Positions 1 to 6,047 of a stretch of 9,613 nt of DNA are shown one piece after another. The stretch covers positions 12,527 to 22,139 of the forward strand of contig CARQVR010000057.1 in the NCBI GenBank assembly GCA_949051815.1, written 5' to 3'. Below the pieces are notes generated by a model, which saw nothing but the letters and a program-made list of their open reading frames with translations, searched no databases and was not told where the DNA came from. The stretch comes from an uncultured Lachnospiraceae bacterium. GTDB lineage: Bacteria > Bacillota > Clostridia > Lachnospirales > Lachnospiraceae. Both the position numbers and the translations under genes were made by a program. The stretch's first letter is position 1, and every line of letters begins with the position of its first letter.

Positions 1-1689
1 GTCGCAGCGACCATTGGGCTGATTGTTACAATAATGATCTGTGGCTATTTGCTTATATACAATGTCCTGTATATTTCGGTGACAAAGGATATTCGGATGT
101 ATGGACAACTTAAAACGTTGGGAACCAGCGAGCGGCAGATGAAAAAAATTGTTTATCGCCAAGTCCGGGTGTTGAGTTTTTGGGGAATACTTTCAGGCTT
201 GATATTAAGTGCTGCAACCGTGTTCTTAATTGTTCCTTTTGGTATACGGGCTTTATCAGGTGACATGATCATAGACGGCGCCATATCCCCATCGTATTCT
301 CCGTTAATCTTCACAGGGGCGGGACTGTTTTCATTCATCACGGCATTGATTAGCAGCATGAAACCGTCCAAAATTGCAAGTTTGGTATCACCTGTTGAGG
401 CTTTGCGCTTTTCCGGGGTAAATACTTCAAAGAAAAACAGCAGCAGAACATCCCGCGGTAATAAAGTTTTCAAAATGGCAATCAGCAATGTTTTTCGGAA
501 CAAAAAAGGAACGATATTGGTACTTGCTTCGTTATTTTTAGGAATCAGCCTGTTTGTAATTGTGAATGGAATACTGGCAGGATTGGATGCTTCTTATCTG
601 GCAGACGAATATATGGACGATGATATTGTGATTGAAGTAAGTCAGCAAACAAACCTCGATGATAACATTCTGACCGGTTTACAGGCCGCTCCTGATGTGC
701 AGGAAATATCCTATACGACCAAACTTTATGAACAGTGGTTTATTGACACCGACAATATTCTTGAAAATTACATTAACGATTTTTGTGGTACTGGTACGGT
801 TCCGCAGGAAGCCATTGAGCAGTATGCTGATGGAAATAAGTATCAGACGTATGTGTTCGGGATTGGGGAGCAGGACTTTAACAAAGCTGCTTCATTGATA
901 AGCAGTCCCCTTGAATATGAGGATTTTTGCAATGGGGAAACAGCTTTTTTTGCATCCGCAACTATCGTGCCTTATGAGGGGACTGCAATTAGTGGGACAG
1001 TCCAGCTACCACTAAATGGTGAAAATTATACCCTGAATATTGCCCCGTACTATTTGCCTGCCACATTCAGGGAGGATGGAAAAACGCTCATTGCACCTAA
1101 TATTTATGTCAGTCAGAAATGGTTGGAACGGATTGGGGTTGCCGGAAAAATTAACAGAATCACTTTACAAACTGATAGTTCAGAGCAGGCCCTTGATGCC
1201 GTTAATACCATGTTAGAAAATTACAGTGGAATTACTGTTACATCAAAGGTTGAGAAAATCAATGAACTTAAAGCCAGTTTCAGCGGGATCACTTTCTTGG
1301 GAAATGCAATCAGTGTTATTTTGTTGGGAATCGGTTTAATGAATTTTATCAATATGATGTATGTGAGTGTAAATAGCAGAAGTAAGGAGTTGGCGGTCCT
1401 TGAAAGCATCGGCATGACCAAAAAGCAAATATGTAAGATGCTGCAAATCGAGGGAAACACTTATGCCATCATCACAGCAATATTGATTTTCACGTTGGGA
1501 AGCGCGGTATTGTATGGAGCTTTTCAAGTTGTAAAAGTGCAAGCATCCTACGCAGTATTCACTTATCCATTCTATCAAATAGCTATATCGCTGGCTATTG
1601 TGATAATTATATGCAATTTGGTTCCTGTTCTCGTTTATAAGGCGGAGGATAATCATAGCATCATTGAACGATTGAGGGTAAATGAATAA
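1..1689 (+). CDS. FtsX-type ABC transporter permease, C-terminal part (5' end outside window)
   Basis: The frame is open from base 1, so the N-terminus lies upstream and about 562 residues are visible. Seen: a membrane segment at about bases 4-78, then the charged loop after it and two more segments (about 169-255 and 300-360). These form the end of a first FtsX domain. A cytoplasmic linker with PVEALR (391-408) leads to another membrane segment (about 500-580), a large hydrophilic, presumably extracellular domain (about 583-1290), and a second FtsX domain with three segments (about 1291-1370, 1456-1530, 1567-1635). The loop SRSKELAVLESIGMTKKQI is the hallmark of FtsX/MacB permeases. Two FtsX domains around a big external domain fit exporters or sensors of antimicrobial peptides (BceB/YtrF-like), usually working with a separate ATPase that would lie upstream. 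The substrate cannot be read. Base use is more AT-rich than the arg genes. No intrinsic terminator follows the stop. Confidence 0.88.
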   Translation, partial: VAATIGLIVTIMICGYLLIYNVLYISVTKDIRMYGQLKTLGTSERQMKKIVYRQVRVLSFWGILSGLILSAATVFLIVPFGIRALSGDMIIDGAISPSYSPLIFTGAGLFSFITALISSMKPSKIASLVSPVEALRFSGVNTSKKNSSRTSRGNKVFKMAISNVFRNKKGTILVLASLFLGISLFVIVNGILAGLDASYLADEYMDDDIVIEVSQQTNLDDNILTGLQAAPDVQEISYTTKLYEQWFIDTDNILENYINDFCGTGTVPQEAIEQYADGNKYQTYVFGIGEQDFNKAASLISSPLEYEDFCNGETAFFASATIVPYEGTAISGTVQLPLNGENYTLNIAPYYLPATFREDGKTLIAPNIYVSQKWLERIGVAGKINRITLQTDSSEQALDAVNTMLENYSGITVTSKVEKINELKASFSGITFLGNAISVILLGIGLMNFINMMYVSVNSRSKELAVLESIGMTKKQICKMLQIEGNTYAIITAILIFTLGSAVLYGAFQVVKVQASYAVFTYPFYQIAISLAIVIIICNLVPVLVYKAEDNHSIIERLRVNE

Positions 1690-1695
1690 AGTTTC

Positions 1696-1773
1696 TTATA
1701 TTTTGCATATCTGCTCGATCGGATTAAGATCAGGTGAATGTGGCGGGAGGCATTCCGGCTTTTCTATTATACA
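1696..1773 (-). mobile_element. IS630-like transposase remnant (DDE motif scrap)
   Basis: Read on the minus strand, bases 1746-1711 encode PPHSPDLNPIEQ, preceded by Leu. This is the signature around the third acidic catalytic residue (the E in SPDLNPIE) of IS630/Tc1-type DDE transposases. The open stretch is only 26 codons, bounded by stops at 1774-1776 and 1696-1698. The DNA-binding region, the first two catalytic Asp regions and the C-terminus are all missing, so it is inactive debris. No terminal inverted repeats or TA duplications were identified. It starts a few bases after the permease stop and abuts a phosphatase remnant on the other strand, marking a rearrangement scar. Confidence 0.6.
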
Positions 1774-1916
1774 TTAAAGCAGAGTATATGGATGCTGTTT
1801 TGTCATATCTTCGAGACAAATATGGGGCAATAGAAGACTGTTTATTAAAGAAAGATATCTTAAAAACAGAGATTGAAATGTTAAAGAGAAAATTATCATA
1901 CAGCGGGAAAGAGTAA
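1758..1916 (+). pseudogene. C-terminal remnant of a tyrosine-protein phosphatase
   Basis: The frame reads about 52 residues to a TAA at 1914-1916. The stretch KAEYMDAVLSYLRDKYGAIE, followed by a leucine- and glutamate-rich helix, resembles the last helices of bacterial Tyr_phosphatase3/LipA-like phosphatases, which end in patterns such as (V)xxEYMxAxLxxIxxKYGSxExYL then xLRxxxL. The catalytic HCxxGKDR loop is absent, an in-frame stop lies at 1725-1727, and no ribosome binding site precedes the first possible start (GTG 1734). I read it as a truncated gene end rather than a small working gene. Recognition is by pattern only; an unrelated helical peptide cannot be excluded. Confidence 0.5.
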
Positions 1917-1944
1917 AGAAAGACGCTTGACGTGCTAAAGCTGA

Positions 1945-1984
1945 ACCGCATAAAATGAAAGTTTTCACTTGCATTTTATGCGGT
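1945..1984. repeat. 13-bp perfect inverted repeat, hairpin-forming
   Basis: Arms ACCGCATAAAATG (1945-1957) and CATTTTATGCGGT (1972-1984) are exact reverse complements around a 14-nt centre. Inside the centre AAG (1959-1961) can pair with CTT (1968-1970) past an A-G mismatch, giving up to 16 pairs with a 6-nt loop. No T-run follows on either strand, so it is not a classical intrinsic terminator. It lies 122 bp beyond the argG stop and within the debris zone, so it may be a mobile-element end, a regulatory palindrome or a Rho-type transcript end. Confidence 0.7.
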
Positions 1985-2176
1985 CAGGCAGAAAAAAGAA
2001 ATAACGATCTGATCAGCCTTTTGGAAAGCAAATTCCAAAACCGCACCGAAATTGTTCGCGGCGGCAGTGTGGTGATCGAAGCGATCAGCATATCGGAACG
2101 ATGGATTAAAGGAGCTTTTCTCCGTTTTCCTGCATCTTCATGGCGCGGACTTTGCAGGAGAGTCCGAACAGGTTGA
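1955..2176 (+). other. Unrecognised orphan reading frame, doubtful gene
   Basis: A 73-codon frame begins at ATG 1955 inside the left arm of the inverted repeat. The part outside argG (to about 2105) starts MKVFTCILCGQAEKRNNDLI and includes RTEIVRGGSVVIEAISISER; the rest is argG read antisense. There is no ribosome binding site upstream and no family I recognise. Because of the palindrome, the opposite strand reads a similar start (MQVKTFILCGSA), so the apparent cysteine motif is partly a by-product of the repeat. It may be the surviving 5' end of a gene cut off when this segment was joined to the argG region. Coding status is uncertain. Confidence 0.2.
2019..2040 (-). terminator. Weak candidate terminator hairpin after argG
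   Basis: TTTTGGAA (2019-2026) and TTCCAAAA (2033-2040) form an 8-bp perfect inverted repeat with a 6-nt loop, 66 bp past the argG stop. On the minus strand a T-rich run (complement of 1989-2000) follows about 20 nt later rather than directly. The stem is AT-rich, so this is only a possible transcript end. Confidence 0.22.
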
Positions 2177-3329
2177 TGAAACCTTCTGCGTCATGGTGGT
2201 CATACATATCGCCCGTGGTGAAGGAAGCGATGCTCTCATTGTAGAGTGTATACGGGGAAGTGGTGCCTGCTTTGATGATGTTGCCTTTGTAGAGCTTGAA
2301 CTTCACTTCACCGGTCACGTATTTCTGGGTGGATTCAATGAAAGCCTGGATCGCTTCACGAATCGGGGTGAACCATTTGCCTTCATATACGATCTGTGCG
2401 AATTTATTGCCAAGATCCGCTTTCAGAGCGTATGTATCACGGTCGAGGATCAGCTCCTCCAGCTGCTGATGTGCCTCGTAGAGGATGGTTCCGCCGGGTG
2501 TCTCATAGACGCCGCGGGACTTCATGCCTACCACACGGTTTTCCACGATATCAATGATGCCGATGCCGTGTTTGCCGCCCAGTTCGTTTAAGGTGGTGAT
2601 GATCTCGGATACTTTCATCTTCTTTCCGTTTACGGAAGTGGGGATGCCTTTTTCAAAAGTCATGGTAACGTACTCGCCCTCTTCGGGAGCCTTCTCGGGA
2701 GTGGTACCCAGAACAAGCAGGTGCTCGTAGTTGGGTTCGTTGGAAGGATCTTCCAGCTCCAGGCCTTCGTGGCTGATATGCCAGAGGTTACGGTCGCGGC
2801 TGTAGCTTGAGTCGGCGGAGAAGGGCAGATTGATACCGTGCTGTTTGCAGTATTCAATCTCGTCTTCACGGGAATTCATCGTCCATTTCTCATTTCTCCA
2901 GGCAGCGATGATCTTTAAGTCGGGCGCCAGAGCCTTGATGCCCAGCTCGAAACGGATCTGGTCGTTGCCTTTGCCGGTTGCGCCGTGGCAGATAGCGGAG
3001 GCGCCTTCTTTGCGGGCAATCTCTACTAATTTCCTGGCGATCACGGGACGCGCCATGGATGTGCCGAGAAGGTATTTGTTCTCATATACGGCATGCGCCT
3101 GTACGCAGGGCATGATAAATTCGTCACAGAATTCGTCCGTAAGGTCTTCGATGTAGAGTTTGGATGCGCCGCTGGACAGTGCCCGCTCTTCTAATCCGTC
3201 AAGTTCCTCGGCCTGTCCGCAGTTGCCGCATACGCAGATTACTTCATAATCAAAATTTTCCTTTAACCAGGGGATGATCGCTGTGGTATCAAGTCCGCCT
3301 GAATAAGCAAGAACAACTTTTTCTTTCAT
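2106..3329 (-). CDS. argG: Argininosuccinate synthase
   Basis: This cytosolic enzyme joins citrulline and aspartate with ATP to make argininosuccinate, the penultimate step of arginine synthesis. At 407 residues it has the usual family length. The N-terminal ATP-pyrophosphatase P-loop AYSGGLDT is at residues 8-15, and the second nucleotide/citrulline-binding stretch HGATGKGNDQIRFE at 115-128. The C-terminal multimerisation domain follows, with RGVYETPGG. The ATG at 3327-3329 is supported by an AAAGGAG site (complement of 3338-3344) 8 nt upstream. It diverges from argC, with a promoter and presumed ArgR sites between them. argH, often its partner, does not follow; debris does. The protein looks intact, with no missing motif. 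Confidence 0.98.
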   Translation of the reverse strand: MKEKVVLAYSGGLDTTAIIPWLKENFDYEVICVCGNCGQAEELDGLEERALSSGASKLYIEDLTDEFCDEFIMPCVQAHAVYENKYLLGTSMARPVIARKLVEIARKEGASAICHGATGKGNDQIRFELGIKALAPDLKIIAAWRNEKWTMNSREDEIEYCKQHGINLPFSADSSYSRDRNLWHISHEGLELEDPSNEPNYEHLLVLGTTPEKAPEEGEYVTMTFEKGIPTSVNGKKMKVSEIITTLNELGGKHGIGIIDIVENRVVGMKSRGVYETPGGTILYEAHQQLEELILDRDTYALKADLGNKFAQIVYEGKWFTPIREAIQAFIESTQKYVTGEVKFKLYKGNIIKAGTTSPYTLYNESIASFTTGDMYDHHDAEGFINLFGLSCKVRAMKMQENGEKLL

Positions 3330-3373
3330 GGTAAGATCTCCTTTGTCTTGTCTCTTTACTTTTATCTTAAAAC

Positions 3374-3402
3374 AATATACAGCATAGCGATGGAGATTGC
3401 AA
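3374..3402 (-). promoter_or_regulatory. argG promoter
   Basis: On the minus strand a -35 TTGCAA (3402-3397) and a -10 TATATT (3379-3374) are separated by exactly 17 bp, and the -10 is directly preceded by TG. Transcription would start near 3367, giving a leader of about 38 nt before the argG ATG, too short for a riboswitch or T-box. The nearest ATGCA word (3413-3417) lies about 10 bp upstream of the -35. Confidence 0.6.
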
Positions 3403-3409
3403 GCGCGAT

Positions 3410-3505
3410 TTTATGCATTTTTTAAAGCAAATACGTCTCGTTTTTATGCAAAAAGTAGAATAATGTATGAATATTATGCAAAAATGGTGAATTTTTATGC
3501 GTCGA
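3410..3505. promoter_or_regulatory. Presumed ArgR operator cluster, argG side
   Basis: Four ATGCA/ATGCG words occur at 3413, 3446, 3476 and 3497, each set in A/T runs. Two are full ARG-box-like elements: TGAAT-ATT-ATGCA (3468-3480) and TGAAT-TTTT-ATGC (3488-3500), with right half-sites 21 bp apart. Bacillus-type ARG boxes follow TGAAT, A/T spacer, AT(G/T)CA, and ArgR hexamers bind box pairs about two helical turns apart. Assignment to ArgR is inference from motif plus gene context. Confidence 0.6.
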
Positions 3506-3536
3506 GCGTTTTTTAGTGATTTCTATTTAAATGCGT

Positions 3537-3544
3537 GCTATACT
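3537..3544 (+). promoter_or_regulatory. Possible second argC promoter (extended -10)
   Basis: TGCTATACT reads as an extended -10 (TG at 3536-3537, TATACT at 3539-3544), but no convincing -35 lies 16-19 bp upstream. An AAAAGG/CCTTTT inverted repeat (3559-3564 and 3575-3580) would sit at the start of such a transcript and is followed by T-rich sequence. Weak on its own; the downstream promoter is better. Confidence 0.22.
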
Positions 3545-3599
3545 ATTGCAAGAAAGTCAAAAGGGGTGTGGCGGCCTTTTTTGTGATCGGGAAGCAGTA

Positions 3600-3675
3600 A
3601 AATATGCAGAATATAAGAAAAAATAAAGTTTTTATTGCATAATATACAGAAAAGACGTATTATTATGCAATATGG
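3600..3675. promoter_or_regulatory. Presumed ArgR operator cluster overlapping the argC promoter
   Basis: ATGCA words occur at 3604-3608 and 3665-3669, and its complement TGCAT at 3636-3640, spaced about 32 and 29 bp, close to three helical turns each. One overlaps the -35 hexamer and another lies just past the -10 of the argC promoter, the placement expected for repression by ArgR with arginine. The factor is inferred. Confidence 0.5.
3635..3663 (+). promoter_or_regulatory. argC promoter
   Basis: A -35 TTGCAT (3635-3640) and a -10 TATTAT (3658-3663) lie 17 bp apart, with an A/T-rich tract upstream. The start point would be near 3670, leaving a leader of roughly 74 nt to the argC ATG. No T-box or riboswitch fold was recognised in that leader. 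Confidence 0.55.
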
Positions 3676-3743
3676 CGGCGGAGATGACCTGCGCGCAGAT
3701 TTTGCCGGAAGTCAGAAACCGGCCGGAACAACAGGAGGAAGAG

Positions 3744-4811
3744 ATGATCAAAGCAGGAATTATAGGAGCAACGGGATATGCGGGCGCTGAACTGGTGAGA
3801 CTTCTTACAGGCCATAAGGAGGTCGAGATCAAATGGTACGGCTCTCGCAGTTATGTGGATCAGAAATATGCATCTGTCTATCAGAATCTTTTTCAGATCG
3901 TGGACGATGCCTGTATGGATGATAATATGGAAGAACTGGCCGGACAGGTGGATGTGATTTTTACGGCGACGCCGCAGGGGTTTTGCGCTTCCATGCTGAA
4001 TGACACTGTTTTGGCGAAGGCGAAGATCGTGGATCTGAGCGCGGATTTTCGGATTAAGCAGGTACCGGTTTATGAGAAATGGTACGGGATAGAGCACAAG
4101 TCTCCGCAATACATAGAGGAAGCGGTGTACGGCCTGTGCGAAATCAACAGGGAGGATGTGAAGAGGGCCAGGCTGGTGGCCAATCCGGGATGTTATACGA
4201 CCTGTTCGATTTTGACGGCATATCCGCTTATTAAGGAGGGCATGATCGATCCGGACAGCCTGATCATTGATGCCAAGAGCGGTACGTCAGGTGCCGGACG
4301 GGGCGCCAGGGTGCCGAATCTGTACTGTGAGGTGAATGAGAATATCAAGGCTTACGGCGTGGCAGGCCACAGGCATACGCCGGAGATCGAGGAGCAGCTG
4401 GGCTATGCGGCAGGCAGAGAGATCCTGGTGAATTTCACGCCCCATCTTGTGCCGATGAACAGGGGAATTCTGGTGACGGAGTACGCGAAGCTGCTTCCGG
4501 TAAAAAGGGCGGATGGGCAGGAATCCCTGCCGACATACGAAGAGATCAGGGCCGTATACGATCGGTACTATGCGAAAGAGAAGTTTGTCCGCGTTCTGGA
4601 AAAGGGCGTCTGTCCGGAAACGAAATGGGTGGAAGGCAGCAACTATGTGGATATCAATTTTGTGATCGACGAGCGGACGGGCCGGATCATTATGATGGGC
4701 GCGCTGGACAATCTGGTGAAGGGCGCCGCGGGTCAGGCGGTACAGAATATGAATCTGATGTTCGGGCTTCCGGAGAGCGAAGGGCTGGATCTGGTGCCGA
4801 TGTTCCCGTAG
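3744..4811 (+). CDS. argC: N-acetyl-gamma-glutamyl-phosphate reductase
   Basis: ArgC reduces N-acetyl-glutamyl 5-phosphate to the semialdehyde with NADPH in the cytosol, the third step of arginine synthesis. The 355-residue protein is a normal type-1 ArgC. It opens with the Rossmann dinucleotide loop GATGYAG (residues 8-14), and the catalytic cysteine lies in ANPGCYTT (Cys150). Further family motifs are SGAGRGA and AGHRHTPEIEQ-like (here AGHRHTPEIEE), containing the catalytic His region. I chose ATG 3744 over the in-frame ATG 3672 because GGAGGAAGAG (3733-3742) gives a strong ribosome binding site, the protein then begins at the family's conserved MIKAGIIGATG, and the upstream ATG lies at the predicted transcript start. 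A dCMP deaminase gene follows after 32 bp. Confidence 0.97.
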   Translation: MIKAGIIGATGYAGAELVRLLTGHKEVEIKWYGSRSYVDQKYASVYQNLFQIVDDACMDDNMEELAGQVDVIFTATPQGFCASMLNDTVLAKAKIVDLSADFRIKQVPVYEKWYGIEHKSPQYIEEAVYGLCEINREDVKRARLVANPGCYTTCSILTAYPLIKEGMIDPDSLIIDAKSGTSGAGRGARVPNLYCEVNENIKAYGVAGHRHTPEIEEQLGYAAGREILVNFTPHLVPMNRGILVTEYAKLLPVKRADGQESLPTYEEIRAVYDRYYAKEKFVRVLEKGVCPETKWVEGSNYVDINFVIDERTGRIIMMGALDNLVKGAAGQAVQNMNLMFGLPESEGLDLVPMFP

Positions 4812-4843
4812 TCCGCATGATTTAACAGGGAAAGGAACAGCAC

Positions 4844-5332
4844 ATGGTGAGAAGAGATAAAGTAAATTATTATCTGGATCTGGCGAAGATGGTGGCGCAG
4901 CGCTCTACCTGCCTGCGGCGGCATTACGGCGCAGTGATCGTCAAGAATGACGAGGTGATCTCTACAGGATATGTGGGGGCGCCGCGGGGGCGGAAGAATT
5001 GTACGGATATCGGGGAATGTGTCCGTATCAGGATGGAGATTCCGCGGGGAGAGCGGTATGAGCTTTGTCGCAGCGTTCATGCGGAGGCGAATGCCATTAT
5101 CAGCGCGTCCAGGGATAAGATGATCGGCAGTGCACTGTATCTGGTAGGCGTGGAGGCTGACACGGGAGAGTATGTGAAGAATTCCTGCAGCTGTTCCATG
5201 TGCAAACGCCAGATCATCAACGCCGGGATCGAGACGGTCTATATCCGGGACACGGAAGATGACTACCGGGTCATTCCGGTACAGCGGTGGGTTGAGGAGG
5301 ATGAATCACTGGAGGGGACGCTGGGGTATTGA
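4844..5332 (+). CDS. dCMP deaminase (deoxycytidylate deaminase family)
   Basis: The 162-residue protein belongs to the zinc-dependent cytidine/deoxycytidylate deaminase fold. It likely converts dCMP to dUMP, feeding thymidylate synthesis. Seen: the zinc and proton-shuttle motif HAEAN (His79, Glu81) and the second zinc motif CSMC (Cys117, Cys120), followed by KRQIINAGIE, the usual dCMP deaminase context. The usual Pro before the first zinc Cys is Ser116. GYVGAPRG (42-49) fits the substrate loop of this family. AAAGGA (4831-4836), 7 nt before ATG 4844, supports the start. It lies 32 bp behind argC with no terminator between, so co-transcription is likely, although no metabolic link to arginine is evident. 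ComEB-type late competence deaminases are close relatives; the function is inferred from family only. Confidence 0.9.
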   Translation: MVRRDKVNYYLDLAKMVAQRSTCLRRHYGAVIVKNDEVISTGYVGAPRGRKNCTDIGECVRIRMEIPRGERYELCRSVHAEANAIISASRDKMIGSALYLVGVEADTGEYVKNSCSCSMCKRQIINAGIETVYIRDTEDDYRVIPVQRWVEEDESLEGTLGY

Positions 5333-5490
5333 GTATGGGGCCGCTTCAGTTGCAAGGGATCGGTGTTCTCAACAGTGCGCAGGATGAGGCATGACAGTGG
5401 GCACTCAGCAGCAGTAAGGGATCGGCGTTTCCAACGGTGTGCAGTCTGAGCGCATGACAGCAGGCGCTCAGTAACAGTATAACGGTATGG
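5330..5490. repeat. Imperfect ~62-bp tandem repeats between deaminase and acetyltransferase genes
   Basis: Two clear units begin AAGGGATCGG at 5354 and 5416 (period 62). They match at about 50 of 62 positions with a 1-nt indel. A partial unit precedes them (TGAG..TTCAG..TGC, from the deaminase stop codon at 5330), and a decayed start follows at about 5481 (AACGGTATGG). Each unit ends in CTCAG(C/T)A(G/A)CAGT. In the second unit CTGAGCGC (5446-5453) and GCGCTCAG (5464-5471) form a perfect 8-bp stem around a 10-nt loop; the first unit keeps a bulged version. No coding frame or known element was recognised. Confidence 0.75.
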
Positions 5491-5493
5491 CAA

Positions 5494-5520
5494 CAAACTC
5501 TGCTATTATGATAGAGTTTG
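5494..5520. promoter_or_regulatory. Hairpin with possible extended -10, upstream of the acetyltransferase gene
   Basis: CAAACTCT (5494-5501) and AGAGTTTG (5513-5520) are exact complements with an 11-nt loop. The sequence TGCTATTAT (5501-5509) resembles an extended -10 on the plus strand, without a convincing -35. This could be an operator palindrome over a promoter for the two-gene unit downstream, or a transcript-end hairpin for the deaminase gene lacking a U-tract. Confidence 0.3.
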
Positions 5521-5588
5521 CGCGCAGAATGCCTGTGTAATAGTGCTGCGTGAACTTACAGGATAAGAGAAAGGCATGGAAGAGCAAG

Positions 5589-6038
5589 ATGACGATACGG
5601 ACGATGACAATAGAAGACTATGAGGGCGTGAAGGCGTTGTGGCTTTCCATCAAAGGATTTGCCATCCGCAGTCTGGACGATTCGAAAGAAGGCGTCGCGC
5701 GTTTCCTTGACAGGAATCCTTCCAGCAGTGTCGTGGCGGTGGAAGATGGAAAGATCGTGGGAGCGATCCTGTGCGGGCATGACGGCAGGCGGGGCTGTCT
5801 GTATCATGTCTGCGTGGCGGAGGAATACCGGATGCGCGGGATCGGCAGACGGATGGTGGTCTTCTGCATGGAGGCGCTTAAGGCGGAGCAGATCAATAAA
5901 GTGTCCCTGATCGCTTTTACGGCCAATGACATCGGAAACGCATTCTGGCGGCAGATCGGGTGGACGAAACGGGAAGATCTTAACTATTATGATTTTACGC
6001 TGAATGAGAAAAATATTACGGCGTTTAATAAGATGTGA
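5589..6038 (+). CDS. GNAT-family N-acetyltransferase
   Basis: A 149-residue GNAT-fold protein that would transfer acetyl from acetyl-CoA to an amine; the substrate is unknown. It starts MTIRTMTIEDYEGV, a typical GNAT beginning (beta strand 1 and helix 1). The acetyl-CoA pyrophosphate loop is R-M-R-G-I-G (residues 81-86) after LYHVCVAEEY. NDIGNAFWRQIGW (113-125) is the conserved motif-B region, ending in the usual aromatic C-terminal strand. ATG 5589 is preferred over the in-frame GTG 5550 because the protein then begins at the family's conserved start, with GGAAGAG (5578-5584) upstream, though the spacing is short. The next gene starts 9 bp after its stop, so the two are probably co-transcribed and may act together. 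Its place in an arginine cluster invites a link to acetylglutamate, but it lacks the size of classical ArgA. Confidence 0.85.
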   Translation: MTIRTMTIEDYEGVKALWLSIKGFAIRSLDDSKEGVARFLDRNPSSSVVAVEDGKIVGAILCGHDGRRGCLYHVCVAEEYRMRGIGRRMVVFCMEALKAEQINKVSLIAFTANDIGNAFWRQIGWTKREDLNYYDFTLNEKNITAFNKM

Positions 6039-6047
6039 GAGGTCAGC

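Noticed and set aside
1774..1974. Minus-strand frame beginning MQVKTFILCGSA, faintly like an AAA-family stretch
   Set aside because: The resemblance comes from the palindrome; the remainder is antisense to the phosphatase remnant and shows no family pattern.
3559..3595. GGGGTGTGGCGGCC before a T-run looks a little like a T-box antiterminator
   Set aside because: It does not match the T-box consensus AGGGTGGNACCGCG, no specifier stem is visible, and it lies upstream of the better argC promoter.
3535..3600. Short GTG-started frame (about 21 codons) as an arginine leader peptide
   Set aside because: No ribosome binding site, only one arginine codon, and it overlaps the weak upstream promoter.
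3672..3743. N-terminal extension of argC from ATG 3672
   Set aside because: No ribosome site; it sits at the predicted transcript start; the residues do not resemble ArgC, whereas ATG 3744 has a strong site and the family start.
5263..5496. 77-codon minus-strand frame across the repeat spacer
   Set aside because: Starts in repeats and runs antisense into the deaminase gene; no ribosome site or protein-like pattern.
5550..5588. GTG 5550 as the acetyltransferase start
   Set aside because: No clear ribosome site and 13 extra residues unlike the GNAT N-terminus; kept only as an alternative.
5576..5623. ATG 5576 with AGAAAGG upstream, a 15-codon acidic frame (MEEQDDDTDDDN)
   Set aside because: Good ribosome site but out of frame with the GNAT gene and very short; probably chance overlap.
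5589..6038. The GNAT gene as a short ArgA (N-acetylglutamate synthase)
   Set aside because: Location is suggestive, but no ArgA-specific residues could be recognised, and ArgJ already supplies acetylglutamate.
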